Numbered from the stretch's first letter, positions 53,396 through 62,459 are shown. The stretch is DNA of 64,000 nt from an uncultured Cohaesibacter sp. (GCF_963667045.1 NZ_OY762934.1:4656501-4720500); one strand, 5' to 3'. Numbers and translations: made by a program. The notes: generated by a model not told the origin, from the letters alone.

Positions 53396-53401
53396 GGATC
53401 A
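53396..53401 (-). promoter_or_regulatory. TGATCC element facing the FAD operon
   Basis: TGATCC on the minus strand lies 46 bases before the FAD gene. The -35 region of RpoE promoters in Rhodobacter contains TGATC. A matching -10 is not clear here. Confidence 0.35.
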
Positions 53402-53465
53402 CATCCGATGGGCGATGATTTTTCATCCTACACCAGATTTTTTCACGATCAGGTCTGACTTTCTG

Positions 53466-53495
53466 TGATCCGTTTTTTCCCTTAATCAGTAGAAG
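53466..53495 (+). promoter_or_regulatory. Candidate RpoE-type promoter of rpoE-chrR
   Basis: TGATCC (53466-53471) is followed after 18 bases by TAGAAG (53490-53495), about 80 bases before the rpoE start. This suits an autoregulated ECF promoter with a TGATC -35 element. Confidence 0.5.
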
Positions 53496-53574
53496 ACATG
53501 AGACCAATTTTTGGATGGATTTAACAATGACAATGGTGCAAGCTCACTGCAAAAGTTCAAAGGGAGGCGGGAGT

Positions 53575-54129
53575 ATGACCGCTGGCCAGCTCAGTGCCTT
53601 GCTTGTTGCGTTGGGGGAAACGCATGATCGGGATGCCTTCCGGCAGTTGTTCGATCATTTCGCGCCCCGCCTGAAAAGTTTCTATCTCAAAGCCGGAACC
53701 AGTCCGCAGATGGCCGAAGAGCTGGTTCAGGAAACCTTCACCCAGATCTGGCGCAAGGCCCATCTCTACACCCCGGAGAAGGCCGCTGCCTCGACCTGGA
53801 TCTTCACCATTGCGCGCAATCAGCGCATCGATCGGCTGCGCTCGGAAAAGAGCTTTGTCTACAAGGATCAGGCCTATTTCGCGGCGGAACTTGTATCGGA
53901 CGAAGCCCAGACCACCGAGGTGCATCGCAACGAACTGGTCGAGCGCGTGTCCAAGGCCCTGTCGCTGCTGCCCGGCAATCAGGCCGAAATCGTCAGCATG
54001 GCTTTCTATGATGACGCAACCCATGCCGAGATTGCCAAGACGCTCTCCCTGCCGCTTGGTACGGTGAAATCCCGCATGCGACTGGCCTTTGCGCGCCTCA
54101 GAAATATCCTGTCGGAGGTGGAAGCATGA
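53575..54129 (+). CDS. rpoE: ECF sigma factor RpoE (ChrR-controlled)
   Basis: The protein has 184 residues from the ATG at 53575, behind GGGAGGCGGGAG; an upstream in-frame ATG at 53515 adds 20 unlikely residues. Region 2 is AFRQLFDHFAPRLKSFYLKAG...ELVQETFTQIWRKAHLY with STWIFTIARNQRIDRLR; region 4 is LSLLPGNQAEIVSMAFYDDATHAEIAKTLSLPLGTVKSRMRLAFARL. The overlap with chrR (ATGA) identifies it as the sigma of the singlet-oxygen response. Confidence 0.94.
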   Translation: MTAGQLSALLVALGETHDRDAFRQLFDHFAPRLKSFYLKAGTSPQMAEELVQETFTQIWRKAHLYTPEKAAASTWIFTIARNQRIDRLRSEKSFVYKDQAYFAAELVSDEAQTTEVHRNELVERVSKALSLLPGNQAEIVSMAFYDDATHAEIAKTLSLPLGTVKSRMRLAFARLRNILSEVEA

Positions 54130-54812
54130 TTCACCATCACTTGAGCGATGAAATGATTCTGGCCTTTGCCGCAGGTAGCCTTTCCGCGGGGCAGGCTATG
54201 GTTGTTGCCTGCCATCTGGATCTCTGTCCTGACTGCGCGGCTCGTGTGGCCGAGGCCGAGGTGATCGGTGGCGCGATGATCGAAGAGGTCGAACTCAGTC
54301 CGGTGGCTGATGAGCTGTTCGAGCAGATCATGCTGGATGTCAACGAAGGCCAGAGCTTTCCCGAGCCGGAAGCTCCGTTGGCCCCAGTTTCGGAACTGAA
54401 ACAGATGCTGCGTGATCCATCCGGATTGCGGGTACCGCGTCTGCTTGCCAACATGATCGGCAATGACTTCGATGCCGTCCGCTGGCGCACCGCCGGGCCG
54501 GGGATCAAGCAGTATCTCTTGCCCCTGCAGGGCTCGGAAGGCGAGAAGGTGCGGCTTCTGAAGCTGTCGCCGGGCTTTGTGACGCCCGATCACAGTCACC
54601 ATGGCAGCGAGCTGACACTGGTGCTCAAGGGCTCTTTCTCCGATGACACCGGCCGCTATCGGGTTGGTGATATTCAGGATGTCGAGGAAGATATGCATCA
54701 TCAGCCGATTGCAGACACCGAAGAGGATTGCATCTGTCTGGTCTGCACCGACGCTCCGCTTGAGTTCAAGGGTGTGATCACCCGTCTGTTGCAGCCGATC
54801 ATCGGCATCTGA
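54126..54812 (+). CDS. chrR: Zinc anti-sigma factor ChrR (ZAS plus cupin)
   Basis: The protein has 228 residues. The anti-sigma domain has zinc ligands His5, His30, Cys34 and Cys37 (CHLDLCPDC), one position earlier than in Rhodobacter. The C-terminal cupin has HSHHGSELTLVLKG and the later EEDMHHQPI, the usual H-x-H-x3-E...H metal site. ChrR holds RpoE inactive until singlet oxygen or organic peroxides cause its release. It is coupled to rpoE. Confidence 0.95.
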   Translation: MIHHHLSDEMILAFAAGSLSAGQAMVVACHLDLCPDCAARVAEAEVIGGAMIEEVELSPVADELFEQIMLDVNEGQSFPEPEAPLAPVSELKQMLRDPSGLRVPRLLANMIGNDFDAVRWRTAGPGIKQYLLPLQGSEGEKVRLLKLSPGFVTPDHSHHGSELTLVLKGSFSDDTGRYRVGDIQDVEEDMHHQPIADTEEDCICLVCTDAPLEFKGVITRLLQPIIGI

Positions 54813-55000
54813 TGCGGGCTGTTGCTGGTTTGATAATCGGACATTGTTATGGAACATATTTTTCCAAACGCGGGTGGCGCGGGAGATTTCAGCGTGCTGA
54901 TCTGGTCGCTGGCTTGGCAGTCTTGTGCGCGTTTCCCTCGGTTGTGCAAGAACCCGTCCGGCATGAAGCTCAACATGATGTTCTACAGGGAGATTGAGCC

Positions 55001-56431
55001 ATGAGCGACATTGCCATTCACTGGTTTAGGCAGGATTTGCGACTGTCCGACAATCCGGCTCTGTGCAAGGCAATCGAGCAGGGTGCCGTGTTGCCGGTCT
55101 ATATTCTCGATGACGAGAATGCCGGGCGCGACGCCATGGGCGGGGCGAGCCGCTGGTGGTTGCATGAGGCCCTGTCAGCGCTCAATGAACAGCTCGGCGG
55201 GCATCTGCGCCTCTTCAGAGGAGATGCCCGCATCATTGTTCCGGCTCTGGTAGAGGCCTATGGTGCACGTTCAGTGAACTGGACGCGCTGCTATGAGCCT
55301 TGGCGGGTGAAGCGGGATAAGGAGATTGCTGCTCGTCTCGAAGCCATGGGATGTGCCAGCGTTTGCGTCAATGGATCGCTGTTGTGGGAGCCGTGGGCGA
55401 TCCGCAAGCAGGACGGTGGACCCTACAAGGTGTTCACCCCCTTTTTTCGCAAGGGCTGCCTGCAGGCTCCGCCCCCGGCAACCCCCATGGATGCGCCGGA
55501 GAGCATTGTCTTTGCCAATGCGAAGGCGGATGATGGTGCCGTGACGCTCGAAGGCCTCGGCCTGCTTTCGGATATCCCCCCATGGCACAAGCAGATGGAG
55601 CCTCATTGGGAGATCGGCGAGGGCGGGGCTCAGAAGGCGCTGGGGCGCTTTCTGGATGAGGGGTTGCGTGGGTACAAGTCTGGCCGCGATTTCCCCTCAC
55701 GGCCCAACGTGTCGCGCCTGTCGCCCTATCTGCATTGGGGGCACATTTCTCCCCACCGGATCTGGCACGCGCTGGAGGCGCTTGAGGGCGATGGTATCCC
55801 CGCCTCGGATATGGACCATTTTCGCAGCGAGCTCGCCTGGCGCGAGTTTTCCTATTCGCTGCTCTATTACAACGAAGAGCTGACCCATGTGCCGCTTCAG
55901 TCGAAATTTGCCGGCCTTGAATGGCGCGATGACCCCGAGGCGCTTGCTGCCTGGCAGAAGGGGCAGACGGGTATTCCGATTGTCGACGCGGGCATGCGCG
56001 AGCTTTGGCAGACCGGCTACATGCACAATCGGGTGCGGATGATCGTTGCGTCTTTCCTGATCAAGAATCTGCGCACGGACTGGCGGCTCGGTGAGGCGTG
56101 GTTCTGGGATACGTTGGTGGATGCGGATCTGGCCAACAATGCGGCGAGCTGGCAATGGGTGGCAGGCTGTGGTGCCGACGCGGCACCCTATTTCAGGATT
56201 TTCAATCCGGTGTTGCAGGCCGGGAAGTTCGATCCCGATGGCCTCTATATCCGCGCCTATGTGCCGGAGCTCTCGCGATTGCCGAACAAATATCTGTTTC
56301 AGCCATGGACTGCCCCCAAGGATGTTCTGGCTGAGGCCGGCGTTCGCCTTGGTGATACCTATCCTTTGCCGATTGTCGATCTCAAGGCCAGCCGGGACGC
56401 GGCGCTTGAGGCCTATCACGCGCTTGGCTAG
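55001..56431 (+). CDS. phrB: Deoxyribodipyrimidine photolyase (class I)
   Basis: The protein has 476 residues. IHWFRQDLRLSDNPAL at the start is the photolyase Rossmann domain; the FAD-binding half has LSPYLHWGHISPHRIW, SELAWREFSYSLLYY, GQTGIPIVDAGMRELWQTGYMHNRVRMIVASFLIKNL and DLANNAASWQWVAGCGADAAPYFRIFNP, the core of class I CPD photolyases. It repairs UV dimers using blue light. phrA is a classic RpoE target in Rhodobacter, which fits its place 188 bases after chrR; no clear RpoE site is visible in between. Confidence 0.95.
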   Translation: MSDIAIHWFRQDLRLSDNPALCKAIEQGAVLPVYILDDENAGRDAMGGASRWWLHEALSALNEQLGGHLRLFRGDARIIVPALVEAYGARSVNWTRCYEPWRVKRDKEIAARLEAMGCASVCVNGSLLWEPWAIRKQDGGPYKVFTPFFRKGCLQAPPPATPMDAPESIVFANAKADDGAVTLEGLGLLSDIPPWHKQMEPHWEIGEGGAQKALGRFLDEGLRGYKSGRDFPSRPNVSRLSPYLHWGHISPHRIWHALEALEGDGIPASDMDHFRSELAWREFSYSLLYYNEELTHVPLQSKFAGLEWRDDPEALAAWQKGQTGIPIVDAGMRELWQTGYMHNRVRMIVASFLIKNLRTDWRLGEAWFWDTLVDADLANNAASWQWVAGCGADAAPYFRIFNPVLQAGKFDPDGLYIRAYVPELSRLPNKYLFQPWTAPKDVLAEAGVRLGDTYPLPIVDLKASRDAALEAYHALG

Positions 56432-56608
56432 CAGCCAGGACTTCCTTCCACCGACAAAAGCGATCAGGGTGGCCCGACGCGTGCCCGTGAGATATAGATG
56501 GGTTATCGGTTCGATTGCCATGGGCTGCCGTCTGGTGGACGTCCTGGTTCGTGCATGTCCTCCCTTGTTGCATTCATTCTTCAATTCATTGTCTTTCGGG
56601 AGTTCGCC

Positions 56609-57463
56609 ATGTCGCTTTTTGATGCTCGTCTCTGCTCGCTAGGGGAAGGGCCGCTCTGGCACCCGCTGCGCAAGCAGCTGTTCTGGTTCGACATCATGGG
56701 CAAGGCGCTGCTAACCCGCGTCGGCGACAGGACGCAGCAATGGGACTTTGACGACTATGTCAGTGCCGGTGGCTGGGTGGATCACGACAGGCTTCTGATT
56801 GCCAGCTCGACCTGTCTGTTTGTCTTCAATCTGGAAACCGGAGCGCAGCAGCGGCTGTGCGATCTGGAAGCGGATTTGCCGGGCAATCGCAGCAATGATG
56901 GCCGCGCCGACCCCTATGGCGGTTTCTGGATCGGCACCATGGGGCTGAAGACAGAGCAGGGGGCCGGGGCCTTCTATCGCTATTATCGTGGCGAGCTGCG
57001 CAAGCTCTATGGGGACATTTCCGTCAGCAACGGCACCTGCTTTTCCGTTGATGGCAAACGGGCCTTCTTCACCGACACCCGCAGCCGCTTGATGCATCGG
57101 GTGGCGCTGGACAAGGATGGCTGGCCGGTGGGCGATCCCGAGGTCTATCTCGATTTCCGCAGAGAGAATATCAATATCGACGGGGCTGTCTGCGATACCA
57201 ATGGCGCAATCTGGATTGCCCACTGGGGCATCCATGCCGTCAGGGCCTATGCTCCGGACGGCTCTATCCTGCATGAAGAGACCTATCCGGTGAGCCGCGT
57301 TTCCTGCCCGGCCTTTGGCGGCGAGGATTTAAGGACACTTTTTGTGACCACAGCCCGGAGTGGTGCATCGCAGGAAGAACTGGCCCAGCAGCCGCTGGCC
57401 GGAGCGACCTTTGCCACAGAGCTCGATTTTGTCGGTCAGGCTGAACATCAGGTCATCCTCTGA
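56609..57463 (+). CDS. SMP-30/gluconolactonase-family lactonase
   Basis: The protein has 284 residues from the ATG at 56609, behind GGGAG; an in-frame upstream ATG at 56498 adds 37 residues without a family match. LGEGPLWHPLRKQLFWFDI holds the metal Glu, NDGRADPYGGFWIGTMG and SNGTCFSVDGKRAFFTDT the Asn and Asp ligands, and NIDGAVCDTNGAIWIAHW the fourth blade. Such six-bladed propellers hydrolyse sugar lactones with a divalent metal. Next to rhamnose genes it might act on L-rhamnonolactone, but no dehydrogenase partner is present. Confidence 0.9.
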   Translation: MSLFDARLCSLGEGPLWHPLRKQLFWFDIMGKALLTRVGDRTQQWDFDDYVSAGGWVDHDRLLIASSTCLFVFNLETGAQQRLCDLEADLPGNRSNDGRADPYGGFWIGTMGLKTEQGAGAFYRYYRGELRKLYGDISVSNGTCFSVDGKRAFFTDTRSRLMHRVALDKDGWPVGDPEVYLDFRRENINIDGAVCDTNGAIWIAHWGIHAVRAYAPDGSILHEETYPVSRVSCPAFGGEDLRTLFVTTARSGASQEELAQQPLAGATFATELDFVGQAEHQVIL

Positions 57464-57518
57464 GACAGCGCTCTCCGGATACTCGTCGCTGCGCCTTGGC
57501 GCTGCGGCCTCCAGGGGG

Positions 57519-58529
57519 TTATTCCAACATCATCCGGCGCCCCGCAAGGGCCAGCCCGGTGGCCGTTGCTGGCTGGTCGGCATCGGGTTCGTGATGGGAG
57601 AGGTGCGCCACTGCTGGCGGTTGCGCCTTGAACTGCTGGATCCGGTCCCGAACTGCTTTCGGTGGCATGGCGAGAAACTGGCGACAGTTGCGGGCCATGG
57701 AGCGATAGTCCGGGAAACCTGCGGCTAGGCTTGCCTCTTCAAGATTGCGGTCCGGTGCGTCCATGAGCAGGTTGAGCAGGTGGATGAAGCGATTGCAGAC
57801 GCAGAGATCGTGCGGCGTCAGGCCTGCCATCTCCGGCAGGATGCGTTCGAAACTGCGCCATGACAGGGCATGCTGACGCACCAACCCTTCCAGTGCCTTG
57901 CGGCTGGTGGCTTCGGCCAGATGCGGGTCGGCAAAGATCGTCAGGATCTTGTTGCGGGCCAGATGCTCCGGGTCGGTCAGGGTGAACTCGCCCTGCCGTT
58001 GATACTGGCGCAGCACCAGCACGAAAAACTCCACCAGATGCGCCATGGCCGTGTATTCGGAATAGTCGTCGGAGCGAAAGGTTTCCATGTCCAGCAGGTC
58101 GGCGAGGCTCTTGAGGCGGGCGTAGGCGGTATAGTCGGTGAACAGCTGGCTGCGTGAAGACTGCAATGCGTGGAAATCCTCGATGAGGCTTGTGAGTTTT
58201 GGGAAACTTTCAATCAGCCGCTCATGTTCGAAGAAAATGTTGAGCAGCCGCAAGGACGAGACCATCGGGTAGGCGTGGGCGTCGTCGGCGCGTAGATAGG
58301 TCACATTGCCTGGCAGCAGCAGCTGGAAGCGATCGCCCATGTAGGTCACCCCGTGGCCCTTCATGATATAGGCCACCTCGTCAAAGTCGTGATTATGGAG
58401 GGGGAACAGTGGCTGCGGGTCCCTGCGGGAAATCTGGATCGGTAGCCAAAGGTTATGGAAATAGCGCGATCGGGTGACTTTTGTCAGTCGGTCCGGAAAC
58501 GCGATGTCAAGGTGGAGCTGGGAAAGCAT
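57519..58529 (-). CDS. AraC-family regulator, likely of rhamnose use
   Basis: The protein has 336 residues. An N-terminal cupin (PLFPLHNHDFDEVAYIMKGHGVTYMGDRFQLLLPGNVTYLRADDAHAYP) is followed by an AraC-type double helix-turn-helix (SRKALEGLVRQHALSWRSFERILPEMAGLTPHDLCVCNRFIHLLNLL; DRNLEEASLAAGFPDYRSMARNCRQFLAMPPKAVR). This matches RhaS/RhaR-like activators. It is divergent from rhaBAD, its likely target. It ends 55 bases from the SMP-30 gene in a convergent layout. Confidence 0.88.
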   Translation of the reverse strand: MLSQLHLDIAFPDRLTKVTRSRYFHNLWLPIQISRRDPQPLFPLHNHDFDEVAYIMKGHGVTYMGDRFQLLLPGNVTYLRADDAHAYPMVSSLRLLNIFFEHERLIESFPKLTSLIEDFHALQSSRSQLFTDYTAYARLKSLADLLDMETFRSDDYSEYTAMAHLVEFFVLVLRQYQRQGEFTLTDPEHLARNKILTIFADPHLAEATSRKALEGLVRQHALSWRSFERILPEMAGLTPHDLCVCNRFIHLLNLLMDAPDRNLEEASLAAGFPDYRSMARNCRQFLAMPPKAVRDRIQQFKAQPPAVAHLSHHEPDADQPATATGLALAGRRMMLE

Positions 58530-58592
58530 CGGGTGTCCGTTCTGCTTGAGGCCGACGCCTCTGATGGCTTGTACTGGTCATTTTATGCCATC

Positions 58593-58645
58593 GAAATGAA
58601 AAATCCACCCATTTCAACCCTGTCTCTTCAGCACCATTCATGGTG
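58593..58645. promoter_or_regulatory. Inverted repeats in the araC / rhaB intergenic region
   Basis: GAAATG (58593-58598) mirrors CATTTC (58610-58615), and CACCAT-TC-ATGGTG (58632-58645) is a perfect palindrome 55 bases before rhaB. Either could be an operator for the AraC regulator or for catabolite control. Confidence 0.4.
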
Positions 58646-58699
58646 AATTCGCAGCAAGGAAGAGGAAACGCCTGCCGCAAGGCAGACAGGGAGGTAATC

Positions 58700-60199
58700 A
58701 TGGGCTCTGGAACCGTTGTTGCGGTTGATCTGGGGGCGTCGTCCGGGCGGGTTGTCAGGATCACGCTGGCGGATGGTCGACTGTCGCTTGAGGAGGTCTA
58801 CCGGTTTCCGCATGGGCCGACCCTTATCGACGACCATCTTTGCTGGGATCTCGACTATCTGTGGGGCGGCATTCGCGACGGGTTGGCCAGGGCCTTTGCC
58901 GAGACGCCATCCATTGCCGCCATCGGTGTGGATAGCTGGGCGGTGGATTTTGTGCCCGTCGATGCGGACGGCAACGCGCTGTTGCCGTTTGTCAGCTACC
59001 GCGACGCCCGCACCGAAGGCATCATGCCGGAGTTCTATCGCAACAGTGGCATCAGCAATCATGAGCTGTTCGGCAGGACCGGGATTCAGTCGCTGGAGCT
59101 CAACAGCCTCTATCAGCTCTATGCCCTCAAGCGGCAGCCTTTGGAGAGCTACAGCCGTCTTGACCGGTTCATGTTGCTGCCGGACTGGATCCATTTTCAG
59201 CTGACCGGTATCTGGTCAAGTGAATATACCAATGCGACGACCACCCAGATGCTCAGCGTCCATGACCGGGACTGGGACCCGGATCTGTTGCAACAGGTTG
59301 GTCTGCCTGGCAAGGCGATGCCCCGCATCCGCAATGCAGGCGATGTTCTGGGACCGCTCAAGGCGGACTGGTGCTCTGAATGGGGGCTTCCCGCAGGCGC
59401 AGGCCTGGCACCGAAGGTCGTGTTATGCGGCACCCATGACACTGCCTCGGCGGTGGCAGCGTTGCCGTCTCTGACCAAGGGGCCGTATTTCATTTCCATG
59501 GGAACATGGGCGCTGGTGGGGCGCGAGGCACTGGTGCCGGATCTGTCCGACTATGCCTTCCGTCACGGCCTTTCCAACGAAGGCGGGGTGTTCGACACCT
59601 ATCGCCAGCTGCGCAATGTTTCCGGGCTCTGGCTGATCCAGCGGGTGCGTGAGGAAATGGCCCCCGACAGTGATTTTGCCGACTGGGTTGCCGATGCCGA
59701 ACAGGCCGAGCCGGGGCGGTCGCTGATCTATCCGATGGATGACCGTTACTTCCGTGCCCTGTCGATGGTCGAGGAAATTCAGGTCGCCTGCCGCGAGACC
59801 GGCCAGCCGGTTCTGACCAGCCGGGGCGAGCTGGCCCGCTGCATTTTCGAGAGCCTGGCGCTCAACTTTGCCGACGTGCTGGAAGAGTTCGCCAAGGGTG
59901 AGCCGATCCCCGAACTGCACATTGTCGGGGGCGGGGGCCGCAATGCCCTCTTGTGCCAGCTGACGGCAGATTTCCTTGGCAAGCCGGTTGTCGCAGGACC
60001 ATTCGAGGCCTCGGCACTGGGCAATGCGGTGGTGCAGATGATCGGTCTTGGCTGGATTGCCGATCTTGATGAAGGCCGCCGGATCATTCGCGACAGTGAG
60101 GACCTGCCGCGCTATCAGCCGCAGACCTCTAGGGATCAAACCGCTATTCGCCAGCGTTATCACGCGCTTTTTGACAGACAGAAGGAACAGGCCAAATGA
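58700..60199 (+). CDS. rhaB: Rhamnulokinase
   Basis: The protein has 499 residues from the ATG at 58700, behind AGGGAGG; an upstream in-frame ATG adds 20 residues. VVAVDLGASSGRVVRITLADGRLSLEEVYRFPHGP is the FGGY kinase start with the RhaB flavour, YLWGGIRDGL and SWAVDFVPVDADG follow, and LHIVGGGGRNALLCQLTADFLGKPVVAGPFEASALGNA is the C-terminal ATP site. It phosphorylates L-rhamnulose at O1. It overlaps rhaA by ATGA. Confidence 0.95.
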   Translation: MGSGTVVAVDLGASSGRVVRITLADGRLSLEEVYRFPHGPTLIDDHLCWDLDYLWGGIRDGLARAFAETPSIAAIGVDSWAVDFVPVDADGNALLPFVSYRDARTEGIMPEFYRNSGISNHELFGRTGIQSLELNSLYQLYALKRQPLESYSRLDRFMLLPDWIHFQLTGIWSSEYTNATTTQMLSVHDRDWDPDLLQQVGLPGKAMPRIRNAGDVLGPLKADWCSEWGLPAGAGLAPKVVLCGTHDTASAVAALPSLTKGPYFISMGTWALVGREALVPDLSDYAFRHGLSNEGGVFDTYRQLRNVSGLWLIQRVREEMAPDSDFADWVADAEQAEPGRSLIYPMDDRYFRALSMVEEIQVACRETGQPVLTSRGELARCIFESLALNFADVLEEFAKGEPIPELHIVGGGGRNALLCQLTADFLGKPVVAGPFEASALGNAVVQMIGLGWIADLDEGRRIIRDSEDLPRYQPQTSRDQTAIRQRYHALFDRQKEQAK

Positions 60200-61443
60200 C
60201 ACGCCTAGACTATGATGCCGCCCGCGACGCCTTTGCGGAATGGGGTGTTGATGCGGAAGCCGCCATGCAAACCCTGGCTGGCATTCCCATTTCCATGCAT
60301 TGCTGGCAGGGAGATGACGTTGTCGGCTTTGAAGACAATGAAGGGGGCAGTGCTGGGGGCATTCAGGCAACCGGCAACTACCCCGGCCGAGCCCGCAGCG
60401 CCGCCGAGTTGCGGTCCGATCTGGAATTTGCCTATGGCAAGATTCCTGGCAAGCATCGCCTCAACCTGCATGCAAGCTATCTCGATACGGACGAGAAACC
60501 GGCCCGTGACGAGCTTGATTATCGCCACTTTGCCAGCTGGGTGGACTGGGCTAAGGACAACGGCCTCGGGCTCGATTTCAACCCGACCTTCTTTTCCCAT
60601 CCCAAGGTGCACGAGAATCTGACGCTTTCCCACCCGGACAAGGGCATCCGCGATTTCTGGATCCGCCATGGCCAGTGCTGTCGCGCCATTGCCGCCAAAT
60701 TCGGCGAGGAACTCGGCACGCCATGCGTTGACAATATCTGGGTGCCGGATGGCTACAAGGATACGCCGGTCGATCGTCTGGCGGCCCGCGAGCGGCTGGA
60801 AAGCGCCATCGACGAGATGATTGCCACGCCCTATGATCCGGCCCACATGCTGGATGCGGTTGAAAGCAAGCTGTTCGGCATTGGCGTCGAGGCCTGCACG
60901 GTGGGCAGCCATGAATTCTACATGGGTTATGCCATCCGCAAGGGCACGCTTTTGTGCCTCGACATGGGCCATTTCCACCCGACCGAGACTATCGCCGACA
61001 AGCTGTCTTCGGTTTCCCTGTCGGTCAAGGAAATCCTGCTGCATGTCAGCCGCCCGATGCGTTGGGACAGTGATCATGTGATCCTGCTCAATGACGACAT
61101 TCTGGCCATGGCACAGGAATTGGTGTTCGGCAATCTTCTGGGCCGCACCCACATCGGGCTCGATTTCTTCGATGCGACCATCGCCCGGACCTCCGCCTGG
61201 GTGATCGGCACGCGCAACATGCAGAAGGCGCTGCTGCGGGCGCTGCTGATGCCGCAGGCCGAACTCAAGGCGATCGAGACGAAGCTCGACTTCACCCAGC
61301 GCTTCCTGATGACCGAGGAGCTCAAGGATCTGCCCTATGGCGTGATCTGGGACGAGTTCTGCGCCCGCAACAATGTACCGACAGGCAAGGCGTTGATCGC
61401 CGACCTCAACAGCTATCAGGCCAGTGTGGCCGCTCGCGGATAA
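60196..61443 (+). CDS. rhaA: L-rhamnose isomerase
   Basis: The protein has 415 residues, close to the 419 of E. coli RhaA, with long matching stretches: ISMHCWQGDDVVGFED, GGIQATGNYPGRAR, LGLDFNPTFFSHP, DAVESKLFGIGVEACTVGSHEFYMGYA, CLDMGHFHPTE and HVSRPMRWDSDHV. It converts L-rhamnose to L-rhamnulose with Mn. It is the middle gene of rhaB-rhaA-rhaD. Confidence 0.96.
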   Translation: MTRLDYDAARDAFAEWGVDAEAAMQTLAGIPISMHCWQGDDVVGFEDNEGGSAGGIQATGNYPGRARSAAELRSDLEFAYGKIPGKHRLNLHASYLDTDEKPARDELDYRHFASWVDWAKDNGLGLDFNPTFFSHPKVHENLTLSHPDKGIRDFWIRHGQCCRAIAAKFGEELGTPCVDNIWVPDGYKDTPVDRLAARERLESAIDEMIATPYDPAHMLDAVESKLFGIGVEACTVGSHEFYMGYAIRKGTLLCLDMGHFHPTETIADKLSSVSLSVKEILLHVSRPMRWDSDHVILLNDDILAMAQELVFGNLLGRTHIGLDFFDATIARTSAWVIGTRNMQKALLRALLMPQAELKAIETKLDFTQRFLMTEELKDLPYGVIWDEFCARNNVPTGKALIADLNSYQASVAARG

Positions 61444-61455
61444 GGACTTCGCACC

Positions 61456-62301
61456 ATGACAGTATTTTCGCACCCGATCCCCTTTGTTCAGCAAGTTGCC
61501 TCGCTGGCACGCCTGTGCTGGGAAATGGGCTGGAACGAAGCCAACGGCGGCAACATCTCCTGGCGTCTGCCGACCGGTGAGGTGGAAAGCGTGCTGGCGC
61601 GCCGCTATCCGAACGTGACACCGGCCGAGCCCGTCAAGCTGCCTCAGCCGCAGCCGACACTGGACGGGGAATATTTCATCGTCACCGGCACCGGGCAGTA
61701 TTTCCGCCATGCCACGGAATTCCCCGATCAGGTTTTCGGTATTGTCCGGATTGTCGAGGGCGGCTCGGCCTATCAGACCGTCTGGGGCTTCAGCAACGGC
61801 GGGCGGCCGACCTCGGAATTTGCCACCCATCTTGCCGGTCACGCGGTGCGCAAGCGCGTCTCTGAAGGCCGCGAGCGGATCATCATGCATTGCCACGCGC
61901 CCGAGTTCATCGCGCTCAGCTACATCCTGCCGCTGGACAGCAAGGAGCTGACGATGGCGCTGTGGACCAAGATGCCCGAATGCATCGTGATCTTCCCCGA
62001 TGGCGTCCGCATCGTTCCGCCGATGCTGCCCGGCACCACAGACATTGCCGATGCATCGATCAAGGAGATGGAACACGGCCGGATCATCTCCTGGACCCAC
62101 CACGGCATCTTTGCCTCGGAAGCAACCCCGGATTCCGTCTTCGGCCTTGTCGAGACCATCGAGAAGGCCGCAGGCATTCACCGCAGGGTGCTTTCCGCTG
62201 GTGGTGAACGGCAGACCATCTCCAATGACCTTCTCACCGAACTGTCGGTCTATTTTGAAAGGCTTCTTGTCCAGAAACCCGAGATTCCGGGCAACGACTA
62301 A
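61456..62301 (+). CDS. rhaD: Rhamnulose-1-phosphate aldolase
   Basis: This class II aldolase has 281 residues. NEANGGNISWRL near the start, the zinc ligands in IMHCHAPEFIALS (two His) and ISWTHHGIFASEAT (third), and FIVTGTGQYFR match RhaD. It splits L-rhamnulose 1-phosphate into DHAP and L-lactaldehyde. It lies 12 bases after rhaA and ends the operon. No rhamnose transporter or lactaldehyde dehydrogenase is in the window. Confidence 0.95.
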   Translation: MTVFSHPIPFVQQVASLARLCWEMGWNEANGGNISWRLPTGEVESVLARRYPNVTPAEPVKLPQPQPTLDGEYFIVTGTGQYFRHATEFPDQVFGIVRIVEGGSAYQTVWGFSNGGRPTSEFATHLAGHAVRKRVSEGRERIIMHCHAPEFIALSYILPLDSKELTMALWTKMPECIVIFPDGVRIVPPMLPGTTDIADASIKEMEHGRIISWTHHGIFASEATPDSVFGLVETIEKAAGIHRRVLSAGGERQTISNDLLTELSVYFERLLVQKPEIPGND

Positions 62302-62459
62302 GGTTTCGGGATTGCTGTCGGCCGGACTTTTCGCGCCTGACCGGTCGGCGGCATGACGCGTTTTGCTTCAATCTGCCTGATGGCATCCCCACACGTGAGC
62401 CTGCCCCCCCAATAAAGCGGCAGGCCCAGGCCATCTTCCCCCGGAGATTGGAGCAAAAA

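Noticed and set aside
54812-54997. A 61-codon frame overlapping the chrR stop (TGATG)
   Set aside because: The overlap looks like coupling, but there is no ribosome site and the product is a mixed, unstructured sequence; it more likely is the phrB leader region.
60205-62181. A 658-codon frame antisense to rhaA and rhaD
   Set aside because: Both sense genes are strongly conserved, so the long antisense frame is a composition artefact.
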